DNA from: Akkermansiaceae bacterium
Lineage (GTDB): Bacteria > Verrucomicrobiota > Verrucomicrobiia > Verrucomicrobiales > Akkermansiaceae
Reading direction: 5' to 3'
Assembly: GCA_022510805.1 (NCBI GenBank)
Contig: JAFLSS010000004.1
Coordinates: 1 to 64,000 of the forward strand
DNA length: 64,000 bases
The translations under genes and the position numbers were made by a program. Each line of letters opens with the position of its first letter. The first letter of the stretch is position 1. Positions 31,069-39,553 of this stretch are shown here, in pieces. The notes beneath the pieces are model-generated. The model was given only the letters and a program-made list of their open reading frames with translations. It searched no databases and was not told the DNA's origin.

Positions 31069-32091
31069 TTACTCGTTGTTGCTGAACAAGGCGTCGCTTT
31101 CCTGCAGGCACTTGCCGGTGCCCTCGGCCACGGCGCTCAGCGGGTCTTCCGATATCATGATCGGCAGGCCTGTCTGCTCATGCAAGAGGTCGCTGAGGCC
31201 TTTGAGCAGCGCGCCACCACCGGCCACGGTGATGCCCCGTTCATACAAATCGCTCGCCAGTTCCGGCGGGCAGTGGTCGAGGGTTTGGCGCACGGCGTTG
31301 ACAATGATATCCAGCTTATCCTGCAGGGCTTCACGCACTTCGATGGAGCGCACGGTCACCGTCTTGGGCAGGCCGGTGTCGCGCGCGCGGCCGCGCACCT
31401 CCATCTGCAGCTCTTCCTGGAGCGGGTGAGCTGAGCCGATGCGGATCTTGATATCCTCAGCGGTGCGGGAGCCAATGAGCAGGTTGTGAGCCGTTTGCAT
31501 GTGGCGCACGATGGCTTCATCCAGCGCATCGCCGCCGCATTTTTCGGATTGGCTGTACACGATGCCCGAAAGGGAGATGATGGCCACCTCTGTGGTGCCG
31601 CCGCCGATGTCGACAATCATGTTGCCTAACGGTTCGGAAACAGGCAGGCCGGCGCCGATGGCGGCTGCCATGGGCTCCTCAATGAGTTGCACATAGCTTG
31701 CACCGGCGGTGGCGGCAGATTCTTCGATGGCGCGCCGCTCCACCTCGGTGATGCCGGAGGGGTGCGCGATGAGGATGCGCGGCCCGCGCAAGCTCTTGTG
31801 CTGGATGGCTTTTTTGATGAAGTAGCGCAGCATGTTCTCCGCTACGTCGAAATCTGCGATCACGCCGTCTTTGAGCGGGCGGATGGCGACAACACTACTG
31901 GGGGTGCGCCCAAGCATGCGCTTGGCTTCCTCACCCACTGCGACCACCTTGTTGCCTTTCATGGCGACAACGGATGGCTCACGGAGCACAATGCCCTGGT
32001 TCTTAATGTAGATCAGGGTATTGGCTGTGCCGAGGTCGATCCCGATGTCATGCGAGAACATCCCGGCGATTTTCTTAAAAAATTGAAACAT
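31069..32091 (-). CDS. mreB: rod shape-determining protein MreB
   Basis: [49 protein letters not shown]. Confidence 0.97.
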   Translation of the reverse strand: MFQFFKKIAGMFSHDIGIDLGTANTLIYIKNQGIVLREPSVVAMKGNKVVAVGEEAKRMLGRTPSSVVAIRPLKDGVIADFDVAENMLRYFIKKAIQHKSLRGPRILIAHPSGITEVERRAIEESAATAGASYVQLIEEPMAAAIGAGLPVSEPLGNMIVDIGGGTTEVAIISLSGIVYSQSEKCGGDALDEAIVRHMQTAHNLLIGSRTAEDIKIRIGSAHPLQEELQMEVRGRARDTGLPKTVTVRSIEVREALQDKLDIIVNAVRQTLDHCPPELASDLYERGITVAGGGALLKGLSDLLHEQTGLPIMISEDPLSAVAEGTGKCLQESDALFSNNE

Positions 32092-32189
32092 TGTAAAAGG
32101 TTGAGTAAACTGGGATTAAACGGGTCGGATGCGCTTCTGCACGCCGGTGCTCCACCCTCCGTTTTACGGGATGAGCACTGCTGAGCTCC

Positions 32190-32232
32190 GCGTGTAGAGA
32201 GATGCGATTTTTTTCTGTAAAAAACTACACGC
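32190..32232 (-). promoter_or_regulatory. hairpin at the predicted 5' end of the mreB leader
   Basis: gcgtgtag (32190-32197) / ctacacgc (32225-32232), perfect 8-bp stem. Confidence 0.4.
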
Positions 32233-32243
32233 ATCCGCGCGCC

Positions 32244-32272
32244 AGTATAAAAATTACGCAGATGGTTGTCAA
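32244..32272 (-). promoter_or_regulatory. near-consensus sigma70-type promoter for mreB
   Basis: Minus strand TTGACA (rc 32267-32272), 17-bp spacer, TATACT (rc 32244-32249). Confidence 0.7.
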
Positions 32273-32360
32273 GCTCATAATGCGCAGGTGACTCAAATTC
32301 GAGATAATTGCCGGTTTTGGTTCAGCGGCTGCGGGGTGGTATGAGGGGGGGGTGGGGGTG

Positions 32361-34064
32361 TTATTCGGCGGAGGGTTGGGGCTCTTGGCCGGTGAGCCGG
32401 GCGCGGGCGGCGCGGCGCTCACGCGTGACTTGTTCTTCTGTGGCGCCGAGATTGCGCAGCAGGTGGCTTGTCATGGAGAGCGCGACTTCTTCCTCCCCTG
32501 AGAACACGGATTCGGCGCCGTCCCGGCGCAGGGCCTGGGCGTTGCGGATGTAGGTGGTGTAGGCCATGATGCCGATGCCGGAGTTGATGCTCTTGGCCGC
32601 AGTGGCGATCTCCTTGGCCGGGGCGGCGGAGGAGGTGATGATGATGGCGCGTGCTTGCTCGGCCCCGGCCATGCGCAGGATGGAGCGCAGGCGGGCATCG
32701 CCATGCAGGGCGATGATGCCTTGCTTCTTCAGGCGGGTCACGGTGTCGATGTTCATTTCAATGACAACGACTTCTACATCATACCCGGAGAGGATGGAGG
32801 AGAGGATTTCGCCGCAGGGGCCATAGCCCACGACGATGACGCGGTGGCGGTCTTCGACCGGGGCGGGGATGTGCTGGTCACTGCTGTCGACCCCGATGCC
32901 GCGGTCCTCAAATACTTTGACAAGCTGGGGGACGAAGCGGTAGAGGGCGGCGTTGAGGGTGATGGTGATGATGGCGGTGCCGGTGATCACATTCACCGCG
33001 TAGTCCGGGAGCAGCTTGTAGGTGCCGGCGATGAGGGCCGCGAGGATGAAGGAGAACTCACCCACTTGTGAGAGGGAGGCGCTCACCAGCAAGGCCATGC
33101 GGCCGGGCCGGCGCAGCAGGCGGATCACGATGTAGGCGGCCAGCGGCTTGGCGAGGAGGGTGAGCAGGATGGCGCACAGGGCCAGGGGCCAATGCTCCAG
33201 CAGCTCCAGGGCTTTGAATCCCATGCCCACGGATACGAAGAAGAGCACGGCAAACGCATCGCGCATGGGCAAGGCGTCGCTCGCGGCGCGGCTGGCGAAT
33301 TTGCTTTGGCCGACAACCATGCCGGACAGGAAGGCGCCGAATTCGAGTGAGGCGTTGAAGACTTCGGCGGAGAGCACGGCGATGCCCAGCGCGAAGACGA
33401 GGACGGCGAGGGTGAAGAGCTCATCACTGGTGCTGCGCGAGACGTAGTTGAGTACTTTGGCGATGACCATGCGCCCCACAAAGGTGACGCAGAGGATGAG
33501 TAGGGTGAGCTTGATGGCCATCCACCCCAGGGCGGCGCCGAGGGTTTGCCCGCTGTCGCCGAAGAGGACGGGCAGCAGCACGAGGAGGATGATGGTGAAG
33601 ATGTCTTCTACCACGAGCCAGCCCAGGGCGGTGTGGCCCGCCGGGGTCTGGAGGACTTTGTTGTCAGCCAGCACGCGGGTGAGCACCACGGTGCTCGACA
33701 CGCACATGCAGATGCCGAACAGGGCCGCGCTCAGCCATGTGGGGGAGTCCACCAGCCAGTAGTAGCCGAGGGCGCCCAGCGCGGCGCGCACGAGCATGCA
33801 GACGATGGCGCCCGGCACGGCGACTTTCTGCACGGCGAGGAGGTCTTTGAAGTGGAATTGCAGCCCCACGCCGAAGAGCAGGAGCACCACGCCGATGTGG
33901 GAGAACTCCTCGACCACGTGTTCCTCTACCGGCACGCCCCACCACGGCTGCGCGGCCAGGATGCCGGCGAGCAGGTAGCCCACGAGCGGGGAGAGCTGCA
34001 GCTTCTGCGCGAGTACGCCGAAGATGAGTGCGAGCGTGAGGCCGATGGCGAGTGTGAAGATCAT
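32361..34064 (-). CDS. cation:proton antiporter with C-terminal TrkA-N domain (KefB-like)
   Basis: LSPLVGYLLAGILAAQP, ELGAFLSGM-like EFGAFLSGMVVG, Rossmann VIVVGYGPCGE. Confidence 0.92.
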   Translation of the reverse strand: MIFTLAIGLTLALIFGVLAQKLQLSPLVGYLLAGILAAQPWWGVPVEEHVVEEFSHIGVVLLLFGVGLQFHFKDLLAVQKVAVPGAIVCMLVRAALGALGYYWLVDSPTWLSAALFGICMCVSSTVVLTRVLADNKVLQTPAGHTALGWLVVEDIFTIILLVLLPVLFGDSGQTLGAALGWMAIKLTLLILCVTFVGRMVIAKVLNYVSRSTSDELFTLAVLVFALGIAVLSAEVFNASLEFGAFLSGMVVGQSKFASRAASDALPMRDAFAVLFFVSVGMGFKALELLEHWPLALCAILLTLLAKPLAAYIVIRLLRRPGRMALLVSASLSQVGEFSFILAALIAGTYKLLPDYAVNVITGTAIITITLNAALYRFVPQLVKVFEDRGIGVDSSDQHIPAPVEDRHRVIVVGYGPCGEILSSILSGYDVEVVVIEMNIDTVTRLKKQGIIALHGDARLRSILRMAGAEQARAIIITSSAAPAKEIATAAKSINSGIGIMAYTTYIRNAQALRRDGAESVFSGEEEVALSMTSHLLRNLGATEEQVTRERRAARARLTGQEPQPSAE

Positions 34065-35374
34065 GAGATGACGCGTGTCCAGAGGGCTTTGAGGTAGCGC
34101 CCCTCGGGGTAGGTGGAGAGGTAGGGGTGATCCCAGCCGGGGCCGCTGGTTTCGAGTATTTGCAGGCGGCGGCCGAGGCGCTGCGCGGCGTGGATGACGA
34201 TGTCCTCAAAATCCGGCACGGAGAGTAGGCCGGAGCAGGAGCAGGTGACAAAGAGGCCGCCGGGTTTGACGCACTGGAGGGCCAGGGTGTTGAGGTCGCG
34301 GTATTTTTTGATGCCCTCGGCGCGCTCTTCATCACGGCCGAGCACGAGTTTGGGCGGGTCGAGCAGCACGGTGTCGAACAAGCGGCCGTTGCGCACCATC
34401 TGCCGCGCGTAGGTGAAGGCGTCTGCATGCACAAAGTCAATGCGCAGCGGGCCCTGGCGGGAGTTGATGTTGGCATTGCGCTTGGCCATGGCGATGGCGT
34501 TTTCATCCAGATCCACGGCGGTCACCTCTGCCGCGCCGCCCAGCAGCTTGGCGTAGATGGAGAAGCCGCCGGAGTAGCAGCAGAGGTCCAGCAGGCTCTT
34601 GCCGCGCACGAGGCGGGAGAGCTTGAGGCGGTTGTCCCGCTGGTCGCAGAAGAAGCCGGTTTTGTGGCCGCGCTCGAAGTCCACTTCGAAGTTCACGCCG
34701 TTCTCCATGATGCGCACGCGGCGCACGGGCGGGCTTTCGGGGGCGGTGGCGGGGTCGATGCCTTCCATGCGCGCGATGGCGGGATCCACGCTCACGACAT
34801 GGCGCGAGGTGCCGCAGAGTTCATGCAGCAGGGGGAGCCACGCGCCCAGGCGTTGCCACGCGCCCAGGGTGCTCACCTCAAGGCTCAGCACGTCATTGTA
34901 GCGGTCCACGATGAGGCCGCCCAGGCCGTCGGAATCGCCGTGCACGAGCCGGCAGGCGTTGGTGGTGTCAGAGAGCAGGGAGTGGCGCCACTCAACGGCG
35001 CGGCGCAGGGTATCGCCCAGGTCTGCCTCGGTGAGGGGGGCGCCTCCGTGGCGGAGCATGCGCAGGGGGGTGCGGCTGGCGGGGTTCCAGAAGCCGGTGC
35101 CGAAAAACTCTCCGTTTTTGTCGTAGACGTGGATGAGGCAGCCCGGGGTGGCGCCGGGGGAGGCGGCGCCGAGCATGCGGGGGAATACGGCGGGGTTGTA
35201 GGTGAAGTATTTCAGCTGTACCCAGGGCCGGAGCCAATGATCGCTGCCGGCGGGGGGCGCTTTGGGGGCGGCCTGTGCGCCGGGGGAGGAAACGCGGCGC
35301 GTGGTGGGCGGCGCGGCCTCGCTGGTGCTGCGGCGGCGGGGGCGGTGTCCGGGCTCTGGTGTCCTGTAGCTCAC
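34061..35374 (-). CDS. rlmI: class I SAM-dependent rRNA methyltransferase (RlmI-like)
   Basis: N-terminal PUA-like region, KTGFFCDQRDNR, LLDLCCYSGGFSIYA, LLDPPKL; GTG start; ATGA overlap with next gene. Confidence 0.88.
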   Translation of the reverse strand: MSYRTPEPGHRPRRRSTSEAAPPTTRRVSSPGAQAAPKAPPAGSDHWLRPWVQLKYFTYNPAVFPRMLGAASPGATPGCLIHVYDKNGEFFGTGFWNPASRTPLRMLRHGGAPLTEADLGDTLRRAVEWRHSLLSDTTNACRLVHGDSDGLGGLIVDRYNDVLSLEVSTLGAWQRLGAWLPLLHELCGTSRHVVSVDPAIARMEGIDPATAPESPPVRRVRIMENGVNFEVDFERGHKTGFFCDQRDNRLKLSRLVRGKSLLDLCCYSGGFSIYAKLLGGAAEVTAVDLDENAIAMAKRNANINSRQGPLRIDFVHADAFTYARQMVRNGRLFDTVLLDPPKLVLGRDEERAEGIKKYRDLNTLALQCVKPGGLFVTCSCSGLLSVPDFEDIVIHAAQRLGRRLQILETSGPGWDHPYLSTYPEGRYLKALWTRVIS

Positions 35375-35405
35375 GGGGGTATTTTACGCGTGGAGTGGGG
35401 GTGTG

Positions 35406-36026
35406 TCAACCTTGCAGCGCGTCGGCGCTGGCGCTCAGGGAGCTGCGCAGGCTGAGCGCGGTGAGGAGGGCGGAGAAGCGGGCGTAGTCGTGCTCGCGGT
35501 CGGCGCTGGTGAGGAGGTATTGGTACTCGCTGCGGCGGGCGTCTTCCATGGCGGCGTTGCGCAGGCGCAGCAGGATGGTGTCCTCACTGTCCGTTTGGCG
35601 GCCGCGGAGCCGGGCTTCCAGCTCTGCGGGCGGCACGTGGATGTAGACATCGGCATAGGCGCGGCGGATGGTGGGATGCGGGCAGGTGCGGATGCTGGCG
35701 GCTCCCTGCACGTCGATATCCATCACCACGTTCTGCCCGGCTTCGAGCAGGCGCACCACCTCTGAGCGCAGGGTGCCGTAGGAGTTGCCGTGCACGCTGG
35801 CGTGCTCGAGGAATTCTCCTGCGGCGACTTTGGCGGCGAACTCCTCGGGGGTGAGGAAGTAGTAGTCCACGCCGTGTTGTTCTCCCGGGCGGGGGGCGCG
35901 GGTGGTGCAGGAGATGGAGTAGCTGGTGAGGCCGGCGGATTCGGCGCGGCGGCAGAGGGTGGTTTTGCCGGAGCCGCTGGGGCCGGAGACGATGAGCAGG
36001 GTGCCTAGCATGGGGTTATTCGACAT
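35406..36026 (-). CDS. gmk: guanylate kinase
   Basis: LLIVSGPSGSGKTTLCRR, TTRAPRPGEQHGVDYYFLTPEEF. Confidence 0.97.
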   Translation of the reverse strand: MSNNPMLGTLLIVSGPSGSGKTTLCRRAESAGLTSYSISCTTRAPRPGEQHGVDYYFLTPEEFAAKVAAGEFLEHASVHGNSYGTLRSEVVRLLEAGQNVVMDIDVQGAASIRTCPHPTIRRAYADVYIHVPPAELEARLRGRQTDSEDTILLRLRNAAMEDARRSEYQYLLTSADREHDYARFSALLTALSLRSSLSASADALQG

Positions 36027-36891
36027 TTTGAACTTGTTCGCGGATTTTTTCGAGTTCTGTTTTCGCGGTGACCACGAGTTGGGTCAGGGCGGCGCTGTTG
36101 GCCTTGGTGCCGGTGGTGTTGAGCTCGCGGAAGATTTCTTGGCAGAGGAAGTCGAGCGTGCGGCCCACGGGGTCGCCGCTTGTGCAGTACTGCTCAAACT
36201 GGTCAAAGTGGGAGCTGAGGCGCGAGAGTTCTTCGCTCACGTCGCAGCGGTCAGCAAAGAGGGCGATCTCTTTGAGCAGGCGCTCATCATCCATGGGCAC
36301 GTTGATCCCGCTTTTGGCCAGGCGGGTCAGCATGGTCTTGCGGTAGTTCGCCACGGTGCCGCCTGCCTCCTGCAGCATGGCTTCGCGGAGGTGGCGCAGG
36401 GTCTGCACCCGGGAGAGCAGCTCCTCGCAGAGGTGGGCGCCTTCGCGGGCGCGCATCTGGCAGAAGTGGGTCATGGCCTCGCGCAGGGCGGGCTGCAGCG
36501 CTTCCCAGGCTTCATCTACGGTGGTGGTGGTCTCGGCGCTGTCTGTCAGGATGCCGAGTCGCACGAGGCCATCGAGGGTGGGGGTGACCTCAGTGCCGAG
36601 TTCGCGGCTCACGGTGCTGAGCTGCTGGCTCAGGGCGTGGAGTTTTTCGGCGTTGAGGAAGAAGGGGCATTTCTTGGAATCCGGTTCTTGCGGGGAGATG
36701 TGGATGGTGATGCGGCCGCGGGAGATCATGGGGGTGATGAATTCGCGGATGCGGGGTTCAAGGGCGACCCAATCTCGGGAGATGAAGATGCCGATTTCAA
36801 CTTGTTTGCGGTTGATGCCGCTGATTTCGACGCGCAGCTGCTTGCCGGCGAGGAGGGCCGTGGCCGCGCCAAATCCTGTCATGCTGTTCAT
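36016..36891 (-). CDS. YicC/YloC family endoribonuclease
   Basis: MNSMTGFGAATALL, EISGINRKQVEIGIFI, EELSRLSSHFDQFE, GRTLDFLCQEIFRELNTTGTKAN. Confidence 0.95.
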   Translation of the reverse strand: MNSMTGFGAATALLAGKQLRVEISGINRKQVEIGIFISRDWVALEPRIREFITPMISRGRITIHISPQEPDSKKCPFFLNAEKLHALSQQLSTVSRELGTEVTPTLDGLVRLGILTDSAETTTTVDEAWEALQPALREAMTHFCQMRAREGAHLCEELLSRVQTLRHLREAMLQEAGGTVANYRKTMLTRLAKSGINVPMDDERLLKEIALFADRCDVSEELSRLSSHFDQFEQYCTSGDPVGRTLDFLCQEIFRELNTTGTKANSAALTQLVVTAKTELEKIREQVQNVE

Positions 36892-37865
36892 AAGGGGGAG
36901 GTGCCGATGATTTGGGTGAAGCGAGCATCGAGGATGAGTGCCTCGTGCACATTGAAGCTGATGTCTTTGCGCAGCTGCTCCACGGCTTTGAGCCGGAGCA
37001 GCAGGTCCGGCACCGGGCGCTTGGCCAGCTCGCTGAGCACGGGGGTGACGGGCTGTGTATCCGGCGCGTGGGAGGCGAGCAGGACGGCCTGCCCGAGGCA
37101 GAGGGTGATGAGCTCAAGCAGCTGCAGGCGCACGCCCAGGTATTCAGTCTCGATCATGGCGGCGGCGGTGTCTTTTTGGCGCGCCTCCCAGTCGCGGATA
37201 TCTGTGCCTTCTGCGATGGCTTTGGCCTCGCTCTTGATGGCGCCGTTGATGCGCTCGCTGATCTCCTCCCGGTATTGGGTGAGCAGCTCTTGAAAATCTG
37301 CCCGCAGCGCGAGGGCGGCCAGGTCAGTGCCAAAGTGCTGCAGCGCGGACTCGAGCGCGGGCAGGAAGCGGCGCTGGGCGTCTGTCAGGCGGGCGGCGGC
37401 GGGGCCGAGCTCTGCCATGTCCAGCCGGATGCAGCGGGAGAGAATGGTGGGCAGCAGGCGGCTCGGCAGCTCGGTGATGAGGATGATGAGGGTCTGCGGC
37501 GGGGGCTCCTCGAGGGTTTTGAGGAAGGCGTTGGCTGAGTCGTCCGACAGGCGGTCCGCCTCAAGGAGGATGACAAGTTTGGTCTCTCCCTCCGGGGCGC
37601 GCAGGGTCAGGAAGGGCTCCACGCTGCGCACGGCGTCGATGGTGATGCTGCGGATTTTGGAGCCCGGGCGCACGATGCGGCACATGGGGTGGCGCAGGGT
37701 ATCCAGGCTTTCGGCGCGGGCGCCGTTCAGGTATTCCGCCAGGGCGAGCGCCAGGCGGTGGGTGCCGCTCTCAGGGCTGCCCGTCACCAGCAGAGCGTGC
37801 GGCAGGCGCCCGCTTTGGTGCGCGTTTTTCAGCAAGCTGAGCGCCTGGTTCAGGGCAAAGGGCAT
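36888..37865 (-). CDS. holB: DNA polymerase III subunit delta' (HolB-like), Walker A degenerate
   Basis: GRLPHALLVTGSPESGTHRLALALAEYL, IRSITIDAVRSVEPFLTLRAPEGETKLVILLEADRLSDDSANAFLKTLEEPP. Confidence 0.88.
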   Translation of the reverse strand: MPFALNQALSLLKNAHQSGRLPHALLVTGSPESGTHRLALALAEYLNGARAESLDTLRHPMCRIVRPGSKIRSITIDAVRSVEPFLTLRAPEGETKLVILLEADRLSDDSANAFLKTLEEPPPQTLIILITELPSRLLPTILSRCIRLDMAELGPAAARLTDAQRRFLPALESALQHFGTDLAALALRADFQELLTQYREEISERINGAIKSEAKAIAEGTDIRDWEARQKDTAAAMIETEYLGVRLQLLELITLCLGQAVLLASHAPDTQPVTPVLSELAKRPVPDLLLRLKAVEQLRKDISFNVHEALILDARFTQIIGTSPL

Positions 37866-37877
37866 GGCGGGTGCGGG

Positions 37878-38990
37878 TCAGTCGTTATCAGGGTAGGAGC
37901 CGAGGATGATGAGCTCTGCCGTGTTGTGCCGCAGCGCCTCGAGGCATTCCTTGAGGGGGGAGGCGGTGTGGTGCCCTTCTACATCTGCAAAGAAGAGGTA
38001 GCGCCAGGGGGCGGAGGGCATGGGGCGCGCGTTGAGGCAGAGCATGTTGATGGAATACTGGTGGAAGATGTTGAGCACGGCTGCCAGTTTGCCGGGGGTG
38101 TGGTTCACGCTGAAGGCGAGGGAGGTGCGGTCCTTCCCCGTGGGGCGGGTGCCCTGCTTGCCGACGATGACGAAGCGTGTCGTGTTCGAGAGGTCGTTCT
38201 GCGCGGTTTCGCTCAGCATGTGGAGTTTGTAGATTTTTTCCAGCATGGGGCTGCCCAGGGCGGCGGTGTGGCCGGTGGTGTCAGCGGCGGCCAGTTGGGC
38301 GGCGGCGGCGGTGGAATCTGCCGGCACGCGCCGTGCCTGCGGGCAGTGCTTGCTCAGCCAGGTGCTGCACTGCTTGAGTGCCTGGGGGTGGGAGGTGATG
38401 GTGTGGAGCTGCTCCGGCGGCAGCGGGGCGGCGGCGAGGAGGCAGTTGTGCACGGGCTGCTTGATCTGGGAGCAGATGCGCACTCCTGTGTCGCGCATGA
38501 GGGGGTCGAGTGTCTGGGAGACAAAGCCTGCGATGCTGTTTTCGATGGGCAGCATGCCGTAGTCTGCCTGGTTGCTTTCCACGGCGTGGATGATGGCTTC
38601 AAAGGTGGTGCAGGCGAGGAAGGTGACCTCGTTGCCGAAGCGGTTGTAGGCGGCTTGGTGGCTCCAGGTGCCCTCCGGGCCCAGGTAGGCTACTTTGAGG
38701 CCGCCTTCCACTTTGTAGGCGCTGCTGATGATTTGGCGGTAGATGTTGTGGATGGATTGCCGGGCGGTATGGGGGTTGACCAGCGGGGCGCTCGGCTGTG
38801 CGGTTTCGCACAGGGCGGTGAGTTTTTGGCTCATGGCGGCCTCGCGCTCAGGGGCATAGAGGGGGAGGTTGCGCTTGCGCTTGTATTCGCCCACAAGGGC
38901 TACTTGCTGCATACGCGCCACAAGGAGGCGCACGATTTCGCGGTCGATGCTGTCGATTTCCGCGCGTATGTCATCGAGTTCTGCTGCCAT
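37878..38990 (-). CDS. pheA: bifunctional chorismate mutase/prephenate dehydratase
   Basis: CM domain DDIRAEIDSIDREIVRLLVARM; AYLGPEGTWSHQAA, LPIENSIAG, ATTRF-like NTTRFVIVG; ATG 38990. Confidence 0.93.
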   Translation of the reverse strand: MAAELDDIRAEIDSIDREIVRLLVARMQQVALVGEYKRKRNLPLYAPEREAAMSQKLTALCETAQPSAPLVNPHTARQSIHNIYRQIISSAYKVEGGLKVAYLGPEGTWSHQAAYNRFGNEVTFLACTTFEAIIHAVESNQADYGMLPIENSIAGFVSQTLDPLMRDTGVRICSQIKQPVHNCLLAAAPLPPEQLHTITSHPQALKQCSTWLSKHCPQARRVPADSTAAAAQLAAADTTGHTAALGSPMLEKIYKLHMLSETAQNDLSNTTRFVIVGKQGTRPTGKDRTSLAFSVNHTPGKLAAVLNIFHQYSINMLCLNARPMPSAPWRYLFFADVEGHHTASPLKECLEALRHNTAELIILGSYPDND

Positions 38991-39124
38991 GTCAGGGGTG
39001 ATGATAGCACAATGCTGCCGGGTTTTCAATGCTTGATTTCTCTCTGCCTGCGGATCTGCCCGTGGGGGGTGGGTGGCAGGGGTGGGGGGCTTTGTCTCTC
39101 CTTTCGCTTGCCGGGGTGGCGGGG

Positions 39125-39436
39125 TCAGCGGTGCGCTTTTTTGCGGAGGGTGGTGATGCGCTGCTCCATTTTGGGGCGCAGGTGGGTGGTGATGTAGTCA
39201 AACCCTTGGGCGAGGCCGCCTTGTTTGTAGGCGGTGCCGATGCGGGCTTCCACGGCGGTGGCGTTGCCGATGAGGCGCAGGAATTGGTTGGAGGTGAGCT
39301 GCATGAAGAGTTCGCCATCCATGGTGCCGTGGTTCATTTGCAGGATCCACTCGCGCACGTAGAGCGCGAGCACGGCATCCCCGATCCACGCATCCGCGCG
39401 GACGGCCGGATCCAGGTCAGGGGGGAGGTGGGACAT
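39125..39436 (-). CDS. Mini-ribonuclease III-like protein (RNase III domain, no dsRBD)
   Basis: DAWIGDAVLALYVREWIL matches the RNase III IGDAV signature; VEARIGTAYKQGGL resembles the second RNase III motif; 103 aa. Confidence 0.75.
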   Translation of the reverse strand: MSHLPPDLDPAVRADAWIGDAVLALYVREWILQMNHGTMDGELFMQLTSNQFLRLIGNATAVEARIGTAYKQGGLAQGFDYITTHLRPKMEQRITTLRKKAHR

Positions 39437-39480
39437 GGGGGATTCTGGGAGGTGGTGGTGGGGAGAAGGCGGCACAGCAT

Positions 39481-39544
39481 CCGGCGGGTCGGGTGGTGGG
39501 GGAGGAGGTCCTCTTTTCCCCCCCGGGTGGGCCCGACCCGCCGG
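39481..39544 (-). terminator. long GC-rich hairpin just downstream of the giant autotransporter gene
   Basis: Perfect 13-bp arms ccggcgggtcggg (39481-39493) / cccgacccgccgg (39532-39544), with further G-run/C-run complementarity in the loop. Confidence 0.65.
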
Positions 39545-39553
39545 GGTGTAGGG

